Source of the DNA: Apiosordaria backusii
Lineage: Eukaryota > Ascomycota > Sordariomycetes > Sordariales > Lasiosphaeriaceae
Direction of reading: 5' to 3'
Length of the DNA stretch: 64,000 nt
NCBI GenBank assembly: GCA_030549205.1
Contig: JAUKTV010000005.1
Span: 62,001 to 126,000, forward strand
A program made the translations under genes and the position numbers. Below, in pieces: positions 53,489 to 64,000 of this stretch. How positions within the stretch are numbered: the stretch's first letter is position 1; every line of letters begins with the position of its first letter. The notes under the pieces are model-generated. The model did not search any database. It was given only the letters and a program-made list of their open reading frames with translations, and was not told the DNA's origin.

Positions 53489-55087
53489 ATGGCTCCACTC
53501 CGTCCCATCAGCCACAATGCTAGCGCTGGTGGAGGAGGAAGAGGTGGTCCGAGCGCTGTGGGTTACAGTGGTAAGTGAATGGTTGATTCACGGCTTGGTC
53601 TTGGCTTTTTGGGTGGGAATGGGTCGTGTCGTTGGTTCAGCAGCGCGTTTCTTGCTTTTGGGAAGTAACGACCACGAGGTTTGGGAATTGCTTCAACAAA
53701 GTCGCATTTGTTTTCTCCCCGCACACACTCAACACGACATCGCAACGAGCGCGAACACGCAGATAAGGGACGGTTACAATTTGCTAGTGAGGTAACTACT
53801 ACTTTTGCTTGTTTCTTTGGGGGAGAGTTGGAGGGATTGGGGGGGGGAGAGGTTGGGGGATGGATGGCTTCTCCTTGCTGCCTACTGCCTATGAGGAGTT
53901 TGGGAGGGGGGCTGCTACGCGACTGACTGACTGACCGACTTGACTACGACCATGAGGGCTGAAAGAGAGAGTAGTGTAATGGGGTGGGGGGGGAAGGGTT
54001 GCTTGATTGCTGCTGTTGCTGCAGCCACGCGGGCGCGCAAACATTTCTCGAGAGGGATTGGAAGGCTAACGATTTTGTTTGCATCTAGACTTTGACTCGA
54101 GCGGCCACCACCACCCTTCTGCCGATTACCACCACTCTTCTTCCACCACAGCACCGCGCGCATCTCGTATCAGACTTGTTTCCGGTTCCAAGAAGGCATC
54201 GTCCAAAGCAACAACCAAGAACCACCATCACCACCACCCGAAGGGCAGCAAGAAGAACGTCGCCGCCGTCAAGATGATTGTCGAGCGCAAGATCAAGATT
54301 GTGACGGAGCAGCACAACATTGACAAGCCTCCTGTCAATGAGGGGTTTCCGATGAAGGAGTGGACGATCGAGGTGTACATTCTTGACCAGGACGGCAGGG
54401 AGAAGCCGGCGCGGTGCTTTACCAAGGCGGTGTACCACTTGCATCCGAGTTTTGAGCAGCCGATTCAGAGTACGTTTATCTTCTAGGGAAGGAAAAAGAT
54501 GTGTGTATGCTAACAGGGAGAAAAAAAATAGCCTTCACCGAACCCCCCTTCCGCTGCACTAATGAGGGCTGGGGCGAGTTTGAGATGACGATTGAGCTCT
54601 TTACTACCGAGAAGGGGGGCAAGCAGAGCATTGTGCATGATCTGAACTTTGCTGCGCCGCAGTATGAGAACGTGCACACGATTTCGTTTAAGAACCCGTC
54701 GCAGGCGCTGCAGAGCTTGCTGAGGGAGACGGGCCCGCTTCCGTCAGACGAGGAGAGGAAGAACCTCAAGAAGGGCGGGGACGGCAGCAAGAAGAAGAAG
54801 ACGTTTGATGTGGAGAGGATGGCTGATGGGCTGGTGAAGCTGAACGAGGACGACTTGCTGCAGGTGATCCAGCTGATTCACGACGGGAAGGATGACGGGA
54901 CGTTTATCCAGAATAATATCGACCAGGGGGAGTTTTCGGTGGATTTGTATACCCTGCCGGATGGGTTGATGAAGGTGCTTTGGGATTACCTTGTAAGTTT
55001 GAGGGCACATACTTTTCTCTCTCCCTCTAATGTTTTACTGACGGGGTTGATTCTTAGCAACGCGCCAACGTCCTCGGCAAGGACTAA
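53489..55087 (+). CDS. taf14: YEATS-domain transcription and chromatin subunit, Taf14-like
   Basis: Taf14 is a shared subunit of TFIID, TFIIF, Mediator-linked and chromatin-remodelling complexes that reads acylated histone H3. Exons 53489-53570, 54089-54469, 54532-54992 and 55058-55087 give 317 residues (yeast protein 244). The YEATS domain covers about 65-200: MKEWTIEVYILDQDG, KAVYHLHPSFEQP and TFTEPPFRCTNEGWGEFEM, with the aromatic cage residues in place. A Lys-rich linker leads to the C-terminal ET domain (about 245-310; VKLNEDDLLQVIQLIHDGKD), which distinguishes Taf14 from Yaf9. The N-terminus carries an unusual Gly- and His-rich stretch (GHHHPSADYHH, NHHHHHP). Intron 1 is 518 bp, far longer than the others here. 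The first exon (27 codons) rests on splice consensus only. Confidence 0.87.
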
Positions 55088-57640
55088 GTCGCCTTTACTT
55101 CACGCCCCTGGTTTTTCCCTACTTCGTCTTTTTTTTTCACACACAAACAAACTGCGATGCATTTGCAATGGCGTTCTGGGCGTCTAGGAAGACGAAAAAG
55201 AGAGAGAGGATTTACCTAGCTTGGCTTGATCGACTTGAGGGGACAAAGGCTTTGCTTTTTTTCGCTGGCGTCATGATCGGGCTGCTTTGGGGGTTCTTCC
55301 ATCTTACGAAACTCGTTTTTTCCGTCTTTTATGCGGCGGCAAAGAGGAGAAGGGGATTTCTTCTCGAGAGGGTAATTCCTGATTTTCGCTTTTCGAGTTG
55401 AGCGAATTATTTGCTTTTTTTGGAATGGGCTGGGTTTACTTTTTTCTTTCATTTTATATTTGCTATCATGCTCTCTAGTTATGGTTCGCTGCCGGTTCCC
55501 GCCGCAGAACGGATAGTTCTAGACATAAACTCTCTCAGCGGAAACATGAAGATGGAGGGGTGGTTCAGATTGAGGAGGTGACTGGACTGGACTGGGCTGG
55601 GTACTTCTTCTCTGGGCTGCGTCTCGTGATCCATAGGTCATTTAGTTAGGGCAGCGAGATAATGGACTATAGGAGAGGAGTATGGCTGTGTGGACTGAAG
55701 TTGTGAATATGTGGGTTTCCTTTTCCATTGGGGGGGGGGGGGGCGGAGGGGGCGTCTTGTGAGTGTGTATGTAAGTGTCACCAGTCTCCCCTAAGGGGCA
55801 ATACATAACAGATGTGTTTGTCAATGACATAATATGGCATGCTTTTGGGACTGTAATGGTCACGTTTATAAGCAATGAATGACACTTGGGTAAAGGAGCT
55901 GGTTTGGGATTGGCTGAGGGGAGAGACCTCTGTCACAGTTGTGATGGACGGGCGGGTGCAAGACCCGAATGTCTAGATTTTTCATCGCACTGGCGCGTAA
56001 GCTATGTTGAGATTTTGGGTGGGTTGATGAGCATGTGATGGAATATTGTTGGTGAATATCGAATCGGTGATCGGGAATTTTTTTTACCCCAGATGATGGG
56101 TGTGATGTAGTGGGATGGATGGTGTGATAGCTGAATGCAAGGTACGCGGCGTCACTGATTTATAGCTTTTGGGTGGTGTGTGTAGATGGGATGGAATGCT
56201 CATGAGACCGCAAGTTCTTCGATGGCAGCTGAGTGTATCTCAGGGGTTGTACGTATGTACTTTGATGCTGACATTTTTGCTGTGTGTAGCCAAGGTAAAA
56301 GTACCTTGGATGTGTAAAATACTTGCTCAATTATTACACCGAGCTAGAAAAGGTGAAGAAGCTTGCTTGCTTGATGATGAGTGGTCAATGGGAGGCTGAG
56401 TTTTGGAGACCACATGACATTGCTGAACTTGGAATTTGCTGGAAAACGTGACCTAGGTTTTTGGACGGCACGGACACAACATGGATGAACCAGTGACCTC
56501 CAGATTGTCTCTGACTACGCGTACTTTTTTTAGAGAGAGATGATTTGTTGATTTGCGGAGTTTGGATATTGCAATTGCGTGCATTATGTATAGTAATGGA
56601 CGTATACATACAATCAATTGTTGTGTTGAGCCTCGTTCGAAGGGCAGAAAGATAAAGGGATGGAGAGAAAAAGACCCTTGATGCAGTATATGTACGGGGA
56701 TATGCAAGAGCGACAGGAGGCTGAAGCGTTATCTCAATGCCATCCAATGTTACACATTGGGGAACCAACGCCCGGCCGACACCGAATGAACACCGGGGCG
56801 GATAAGGCAGCGGATAGGTTTACCCAATTGATACTCTCGATCTGGAATGGAATTGGAGTTTTCGTGTCTTTTCGTAACTCTCACACACTCACACACACAC
56901 ACACCGCCACAAGAGAGGAGGAGGGGAAACAAGGATCGCGCTTCTTTGGCACGTTGCCGAGGTCATCCGCCCTTGACCTACAGAGGAAAGTGTTGACCGC
57001 AGGAAATGTTCAAAGAGCCACCTTGATGGACTCGAGATCGAGTGATGAGACTGGTTTTTGAATAATGATATTGTCCTCTAGAGACAGCTAGGCAGGTGTA
57101 AGAGGTACCTCGCCCTGCCTGGTCCTCGATCTCGATTATGATAGGCTCCCTCAGAGGCCCCTCAGTGGACATCCGTTGCGCTCGTTTCCCGCACCACCCC
57201 TCCTTCGCTCACCCCGCACAGCGGCTGCAAGCAACAAGGGTGACTTGACGCCCAGGCCACGGTGGCTAGCTCGCCCGGGGCGTTTTTTCCCTTCTTCTCA
57301 GCCTTTTCAGTGCACCGCAGTTCCCGGGAATTTATTTTGAAATGGGGCCCGTCTAGCCCCAAAAGCAGGTTCCATCCCGACTTTCCCTTGAACCCCGACC
57401 GACTCCTCCTTCACCCACCGCAAACCGCTTCAAGCCGATAAACGCGCGCGCGCGCAACCGCAAACGCTCTCGGGAATTCTGGGGCCGACACCAGAAACAA
57501 TTGAATCAATTCTATAGGGCGAACGACACCAATAGTACCAGCGACACCCGGGAGAAAGAAACGACCACCGAAAGAGAGGTGACGTGGTGTTCTGCCGATT
57601 CCCGCAGCCGGGGCCGAACTGCACCACAACCCACCCCGTC
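55088..57640. other. intergenic region between taf14 and the Zn2Cys6 gene
   Basis: About 2.5 kb. Contains a G-rich tract (about 55731-55743), a short CA repeat near 56885 and a CG-alternating run near 57445. Open frames overlap each other without similarity. The last several hundred bases are probably leader. Confidence 0.5.
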
Positions 57641-60600
57641 ATGGCGCAATTTGCCGCTTCGGCCGCACAGCTGTCACTGTCGCCAATCTCGCCCGCCGCC
57701 GCCCTGTCTTCTTCGGCTGCCGCAGGAGGCTCCGCTTCTGGACCTCCGCCACCGAGTGGCTCCGCCGGGGCCGGGTCCGGCAGTGGTGGGGCCGTCTCAT
57801 CCCCATCGCGTCCGGGTCACCACAGGGAACAATCCCAATCGTCTGTTTCTCAACAGCATCATGGACAGGGAGGAGGACAACCGCAACAACACAAACGCGT
57901 ATACCAAGCCTGCATACCATGCCGCCGTCGAAAAGTCCGCTGCGATTTGGGGTCTGTCGACGATCCGCACGAACCTCCTTGTGTACGATGCCGCCGTGAG
58001 AGTAAAGAGTGCTACTTTAGCGCGACGAGACGAAAGCGCAAGATTGACGATGGCTCGGTGGAGGACGATCAGGAGCAGGATGAATACATCTTGAGGAATG
58101 GGCGCAAGCAGCTCAGGAGCACGGTTGAATCACCCGCGAGTAGCACTGCTGCGTATGATCGACGGCTGTATAGCGAGGTCCCGCTTACGCCTGGGGGTAG
58201 TCGGGGGAGGTCGATACCACTTAAGAGGCCGGGTGACTTGTCGTCGACAAAAGGGAGAGGAGGGAGTGTAGGTGGTGGCGGAGAGTTTGGGAACGGAGAG
58301 CCGAATACACCGTTGGAGAACTTTGAGGCTAAGAGTATGATGAGGAGGGAGGTGTATGGGCCGCATGACGCACTGGACTTGCTTTATAAGGCTGCTACGG
58401 ATAAGTCTGTTTTTATCTAACTGTTGTCGGCGTTGAGGAGTGGGTGTCAACTGACAAACGGACAGCTCGTCACACAAACTGGATGAAAACCCCGCTCCAA
58501 ACCGCGGAGCCGCGCAGTCACAGGTGCATTCGCATTCACACTCCCACTCCATTCATGCCCACGATCATCATGTCGACTCGCGCAAGTCGTCGAACACCAT
58601 TACGCCGGGGACGTATCACCATAGCCGGCACCCCTCCCGACCGGATGGCCCCACGGTAGACCAGCAGATTGACCCTGAGCTCAGCAAGGTCGAGCCGCCC
58701 CCGGATCTGGGGAAGGAGGAGGCTCTCAAGGCCTGGGCGAGATTCCGCTTTGTACGGGCGGGATGGTTCACGGCCCAGGAAGCAATTGACTATATTGATT
58801 AGTATGGGCAACCACATATGCGCTTTCTATGGACATCAATGCTGACTCTTCTTCCAGTTACTACAAGTACCTGTCACCACTTACACCCATATCACCACCA
58901 ACATTCCACAACCCGTCCTCCCATCTGACACTACTGACCGAGGAGCCGATACTCACTGTGACGCTCTTGACAATTGCATCCAGATACCGTAAAATGCCTG
59001 GCACCGGTGGCCACTGCCGTTCCCATGCCATCCACGAACAACTATGGACGTACCTCCGTGGTATGATCGAAAGAGTTGTCTGGGGTCAGGAGGCGTTTGG
59101 TGGTGGCTTTTGCGGCTCGGGAGCAGATGACATGCAAAACTCGAGCACGGCACCCTGGAGGGGCTTGCGGAGAGGAAGCCTGAGAACTCTAGGCACAATC
59201 GAATCGTTGATGATTCTCACAGAATGGCATCCTCGCGCATTGCACTTCCCGCCAAACGAAGCCACGGATGAGCTTCTCCTGCCCGATTTCAGCTCGCAGA
59301 GCCCGATTGATAGTGACAACCCTCGACCCGCGGGTGGAATTGGGGGGAGGAGAATTGAAAGCTGGCTAGAGCCGGCGTGGAGGAGTGATAGAATGTGCTG
59401 GATGCTGCTGAGCACAGGAATGGGCTTGGCTTACGAGCTGGGTGTGTTTGATGACATCGACGAGCTGCTCGCCACGGGGGCTATCGCCAGGCCAGAGTAC
59501 GAAGAGGAAGCATACCGGCTTCGGGCGAGCAGGATCAAGAGATTACTGCTGATCTACCTCAGCCAGCTGGCTGGAAGATTGGGGTGGACGAATATGGTCC
59601 CTGATGAGCTGCGCAAGTCGGATGAGAAGTACACCTTCAAAAGGAGGCCGCATTCGGTGGAGGGGAACACACCCGGGACCAACCAGTCGTCGCTGTCGAA
59701 TGTGTTTAACTACATCCCTGATCTGGAGCTGGATGATCAGATTATTCACTGTTGGGCGGGGATCAGCAACGCGATGCATCTGGGGAATGAGAAGTTGTTC
59801 CGTTCGAGGAAGCACACGACTGATATCATCCAGAGCGGCAATTATATTTCTTTGCTCAAAGAATTCCAACCGCTGCTGAGGGACTGGTGGAATCACTTTG
59901 AGAGGTTCAGAATGCCGCCGTATATCAGGCATATACTCACGATCGAGTATGAGTATGTTCGGATATACATCAACTCGCTCTCCCTTCAGGCTGTCGTCGA
60001 ACGGTGCACTAACAACGCCGGCGGGGGGCCTAATGGCGGAGGGGGGAATGGGACCACGATGGGTGGTGAGGGGGGTGGCAGTGTATCAGGGCAATCGGGA
60101 CCGCAGTTATCGCCGCAGACACAGCACTATTACGGCAAGCTACCTTTGGGCCAGCTGGGCGGTTTTGGTGTAGAGGATCAGGAGTATGTGAGGGAGGTCG
60201 TTAACGGCAGCCGAAACCTGCTCCGGACGGTGGTCGAGGGCTTGCTGCCGGATGATTACCTGAAGCACGCGCCTGTGAGAACGTATTTCAGGATTATTTC
60301 AGGGGCGATGTTTTTGCTTAAGACGTTTGCGCTGGGGGCGCCAAAGTCGGATGTGGAGATTAGTATCGGGCTGATGGACCAGACGGTGAGCGCGCTGAGG
60401 AACTGCGTGGTGGACGATGTGCACTTGGGGATCAGGTTTGCGGATATGTTGGAGACGTTGACGGGGAGGTTGAGGAACCGGTTCATTCATGCGCCGCCGC
60501 CGCCGATGCAGCTAGCGGGTTCGTCGATGGGGCACCAGCAGGATGGTGGTATGGGGTCGATGTTGGGCGGCCCTCATGGACATCATACGGATGTGAATGG

Positions 60601-61154
60601 TCATCATCCTCATGGGGCAGTCAATGGACATGGGATGCATCAACATTCGCATCATGTGAATGGGGCGGGGGATCCGTGGTTGAAGTTGAGGGATAGTGCT
60701 GGTGCTGCCGGTATGTTTTTTTTTTCCCTTTCCCCCTCTCCTCATAACATTTACTGACATACAAAAAGAACGCTCTACAACACCCGCCAACATCTCCGCC
60801 ACCCCTTGGGATCTGACAACAGGCACCTTCCCCTACCCAACCGGCTCAGCGTCCATGTTTGGACCCTCCACCCCAGCCGCCACCACCGGTTTGGACAACA
60901 GCAGCAACAATAATGGCAACAGCACCCATAACCACAACGGTCTGGATAGCAACGCCTTCATGGACGACTGGACCAACCCCGGAAACGAGATGTGGTACTT
61001 GCCCACCGGGCCAGCCTTCTTCCAGAACATCGACAATAGCACGTCGGTATCGATGACGGCGGAGGGTGTGAATGTCGGTGGACTGGACTTGCTGGAGTAT
61101 ATGGCTATGGACAACCCCATGGATGGGTTTGGGATGGATGGGAATGGCTATTGA
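57641..61154 (+). CDS. aro80: Zn2Cys6 transcription factor, Aro80-like
   Basis: Nuclear DNA-binding regulator; Aro80 in yeasts activates aromatic amino-acid catabolism genes. Exons 57641-58404, 58466-58801, 58858-60710 and 60769-61154 give 1112 residues. The binuclear cluster uses Cys at 91, 94, 101, 114, 117 and 124 (C-x2-C-x6-C-x12-C-x2-C-x6-C). It contains KVRCDLGSVDDPHEPPCVRC and a basic linker (SATRRKRK), the pattern I associate with Aro80. The middle (about 350-760) reads like a fungal-specific transcription factor domain (AIDYIDYYYKYLSPLTP, LLTIASRYR, SLMILTEWHPRALH, DRMCWMLLSTGMGLAYELG). Two His-rich runs occur near residues 275-290 and 937-970, with Asn/Gly-rich activation-like tails. 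The Aro80 assignment is from memory of the zinc-cluster signature; the Zn2Cys6 class itself is certain. Confidence 0.85.
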
Positions 61155-61317
61155 GGCAGTTAGTCCCACAAACCGTTTGGTTTTTTTTTTTTTTTTTTTT
61201 GGTGTTTTATTTGCTTTATCTGTTGATTGGGAGGAGCGGGAAGGGAAGCGAAAAGAAAAATTGGGACAAGCGAGGGACACACTGGGAAAATTCTTGATAT
61301 TAGCGGTGGTTTTCATC

Positions 61318-61318
61318 G

Positions 61319-61350
<32 letters not shown>

Positions 61351-61351
61351 G
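61318..61351. repeat. (GTT)n microsatellite
   Basis: About eleven uninterrupted GTT units in the 3' flank of the Zn2Cys6 gene. Confidence 0.9.
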
Positions 61352-62243
61352 CGTGTTCTTGCTTTTTTTCATTGCTGCTGCTGATCTTGTCGTTGTTGGT
61401 AGCTTCTTGTTCTTTGAGCGGGAGGCTTTCTCAATCTGGAAAGTTACAGAATTGTTTTTTCTTTCTTTTTTCTTTAGGTACGCCGAGAGCTGCCCAGTAG
61501 CTCTTAGCTATGCTGTCATTTCTACCACACACTCAGAGGAAGAATCAAAGGTTTATGGAAAAGGAACGTCCGGAAGCCGGAGAGAGAGGAATTCGGAGCA
61601 AAGCTTTTTTCTTTTTTGCCAAAATAGGAGAAAAAGAAACCATGTGTGGAATGGAATATTCGATATCTAGTCAGTTAGCCAGTCGTCTTGTCTTATTCCT
61701 AGCGCTGTGGTTTTTTTTTTCCCGTCATGATTTTATGCTGTAGCTACCTACCTGATCTTCTATTGCTTGTTGCTTGTTGCTGTTGCCGTCCTTGTTGCTA
61801 TTGACTCAGGGGTAGATACCCCCCCCTCTTCTCACCCGAGCTGCTGGTTTGGATTTACTTTCTCGGGATAATAGCTCTTTCAGCAAAGATGATCATTTAC
61901 ATGTTATGCCCACTTCATTTATTTATTTCTCCAACCATTTATTTAGGTTGGCAGGAAAGCTGATAGTTGGCATACCATGTCACTCAGTGTGTTTTCCCCC
62001 CGCCACTAGTTTCACCATGATTTCACTTCTTTTTTTTTGTGTGCCCGAGAGTGAACAGGTTAGGATGGGGTACAACAAAAACTCCATTTCTTATTGTGTA
62101 CACTATGCAGAGAAAATAGGGAGCTATATTTCCTGTGCCTTTTAGATTTTGTGGTGTTCGGGTATGGGGGTATGTTGGAGAGCGTATATGTGATGTGTGT
62201 GATGTGGTGTGATGATGTGTGGAGGCCAGCCCATTCATTTCAT

Positions 62244-62293
62244 TCTTTCTCTCTGTTTCTCTCTCTCTGTTTCTCTCTCTCTCTTTCTCTCTC
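62244..62293. repeat. CT-rich microsatellite
   Basis: CTCTCT runs interrupted by GTTT. The plus strand is almost pure pyrimidine. Confidence 0.85.
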
Positions 62294-62798
62294 CATCCCA
62301 ATCTCTCCTCTCATACACACAACCTCCCTAATGATCAACGTCCGACCCAACCATTTCTCTTCAACCCCATATCACAAAAGAGCTTTTACCACCCTTCCCT
62401 TTCTCCCTTCCTCCCTCCCTCCCTCCCTCCTAATCTCCCCTTCCTCCTGGCCCCTTCACAGAGAGAAATGAAAAAGTTTTCAACTAGTAAAAAAACGGTG
62501 CGGCAGAATTCCCTCACAGCAAGAATGGGTGGTATCATGAATGAAGGCTATGAGAAAATGAACAGAAAAGTAATACAAAAAGGTTCCCAAAAGTTGGGAA
62601 AAGAGGGGGTAGGCGAAACCGTGGCGGGGATCTAAACATCGTAAAGATAAAAAAAGGAAATAAACAGGTGTCCGTAGGGGCGAGTTATAGAATAGTAGGT
62701 TGTAGTGTAAAATGGGGAGTCCGATGCCCCAGCCGCGAAATAAGTGGAAGGACCAGGTTGTGCGGTAAAGTTGTTGGATGATTGTCGCCGCAAAGGAC

Positions 62799-64000
62799 TT
62801 AGCGGCAGTGGCTTTGGTAGGCTTCAGTGAGAACTAATCACGTTTGTTAGCAAATCTACAACCACATATCACGACAACCATGGCACTCACTATTCAAGAT
62901 ATTCATCTGGCCAGACCGGTCCTCGCAGGCAACTTGGAGTCCACTGCCCTCCACAAAATCAAGTACGACGCTGTTGGGGAGCTCTTGCAGCTCAACATCA
63001 GGGGTATAAGGAGGCTTGAAGTCGGTGATGTGATACCGCTTGAGAAGTCCCGCCGTCTTGTTCTTGTTGGTGGGCATCATCGCAGTGCCAGAAACAGCAC
63101 TCAGAATCAAGAAGCCTTGGCTATCAAGGCAAATGCTCCGGCGCTTCCACAAAAGATTGTCGGGGAATTGGACATTCACATCGCCCATGAAAGCAACAAT
63201 GCTCGCCTGGGCTGGCGATGCTGCTGAAGTCGCGGTGCTGGCCCTTGAAGCAGCAGCGACCTCGGCGGCATTCTCCTCAGTCACAGTGGGAGAGATGGAT
63301 GGGGGACCAGCCTTTCTGCTGTTGGGAACAAGGGTGTTGGAGAGACGACGCATAAACCGCGAGGTCCGGCTGCCCTTGCCTTGATTGGGGCTGGTAGGGT
63401 TCGACCCATTCTTCTTGCTGCTCTCGCCCTCAGAGTCGACAGCGAGCTCAGTCGTACGGATAGGAGACAACACGCCGTTCTGATCAATTGAAGATCGGCG
63501 ACTGCTAATGCTCAACCGACGTGCGAAGCCGCTGGAGGGTGCAGTGTTCTGGTGAGTTGAAGGTGGGCGGGATGAGGACCGCGAACCCGGACTGATGGCT
63601 TGCCCAGGAGATGGGGCAAGATTGTCTGTCGAGGGAGACTTCGCACCCTTGATAAAGTCTTTAACCACTGTCAGAGAGGATCGTCTCCTCGGACGTAGAC
63701 CTCCTTGCGCATCATCTGCGGCTTGTTCACGCTCGTGGGCCTCTGATTGGCTTCCCTTGGAAAGACGGCGTTGCAGCAACGATTGCTTTCTTTCGATCTG
63801 TGGCCCATAATCCAGAGACACTCTCCCTGAAAGAGCGCTGAGGGGCCTCGATTGAATCTCACATGAGACCCGCTTTTGGAGATCAACCATCAGCGGCGAG
63901 TGCTTGAGTTCCAGCGAGTTGTACTCTGCTGGATCGAGCTTGTGCTCTGACCCCTTGGTTGGGTCTCGTACAATCCGAGCTGTGACCTGGACCGAATCGG
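62799..64000 (-). CDS. PH-like-domain protein, 5' part outside the window (partial)
   Basis: Minus-strand gene running off the right edge; the frame stays open from 63890 to 64000, so the ATG at 63890 is internal. Visible exons are 64000-62891 and 62833-62799, joined over a 57-bp intron in phase 1. The tiny last exon supplies ILTEAYQSHCR and the stop; without it the frame would end in a read-through tail. The N-terminal visible part is a polar linker (Ser/Arg/Pro-rich, with repeated RRLS and RRSS, likely kinase sites). About the last 130 residues form a PH-like fold (FPDNLLWKRRSICLDSQGFL, then LLKRYHITDFKPPYTPD and SVVLDFVEGSGLQVACED, ending in a predicted helix). Conserved-looking fungal protein; I cannot name it. 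Confidence 0.8.

Larger units (their letters stand above)
61155..62798. other. convergent intergenic region with simple repeats
   Basis: 3' flanks of the Zn2Cys6 gene and the PH-like gene. Holds a T20 run (61181-61200), a GTT repeat (61318-61351), a CT-rich tract (62244-62293) and TCCC repeats (about 62409-62431). No gene seen. Confidence 0.6.

Noticed and set aside
57584..57640. Upstream in-frame extension of the Zn2Cys6 protein
   Set aside because: It lacks an ATG; the first ATG in frame is 57641, in good context.
1..64000. tRNA, rRNA or CRISPR features
   Set aside because: Scanned for T-loop/box B motifs and regularly spaced repeats by eye; nothing convincing. A tRNAscan/Infernal run would be decisive.

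Overview
The window is nuclear DNA of a filamentous ascomycete, most likely a sordariomycete close to Sordariales. Genes are intron-poor, with introns of about 50-150 bp carrying GTRNGT donors and CTAAC/CTGAC branch sites. Proteins are euchromatic housekeeping types (Tom22, Edc3, Pif1, cytosolic MetRS, G-beta). One internal block is AT-rich in the way repeat-induced point mutation (RIP) leaves DNA. The species assignment is inference.

Left arm (1-26.9 kb), ten protein genes: acetoacetyl-CoA synthetase (+), tom22 (-), Na+/H+ antiporter nha1 (-), pif1 helicase (+), edc3 (+), uracil phosphoribosyltransferase (-), fluoride exporter fex (+), methionyl-tRNA synthetase (+), a short-form tRNase Z (+) and an adenosine-deaminase-like protein (-).

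Middle (26.9-38.2 kb): an 11.3 kb nested transposon island with no living gene. The outer element is a Mutator-like DNA transposon (long terminal inverted repeats, 10-bp target duplication, decayed transposase on the minus strand). It is split by a full-length copia-type LTR retrotransposon on the minus strand (two 835-bp LTRs, 5-bp target duplication, polypurine tract, decayed protease/integrase/RT/RNase H). Both are saturated with RIP-type transitions and stop codons.

Right arm (38.2-64 kb), seven protein genes: the heterotrimeric G-protein beta subunit starts only about 700 bp from the transposon edge. About 4.5 kb further on comes a phosducin-like protein, the chaperone class that G-beta depends on. 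Then follow a 923-aa unrecognised membrane-anchored protein, RanBP1/Yrb1, the YEATS protein Taf14, a large Zn2Cys6 regulator resembling Aro80, and the 3' part of a PH-like-domain protein running off the right edge (-).

Exon joins were worked out by hand from reading frame and splice consensus. Each gives a phase-consistent protein of the length expected for its family. Large intergenic spaces (40.3-44.8, 55.1-57.6, 7.8-10.2 kb) hold simple repeats but no gene I can support.
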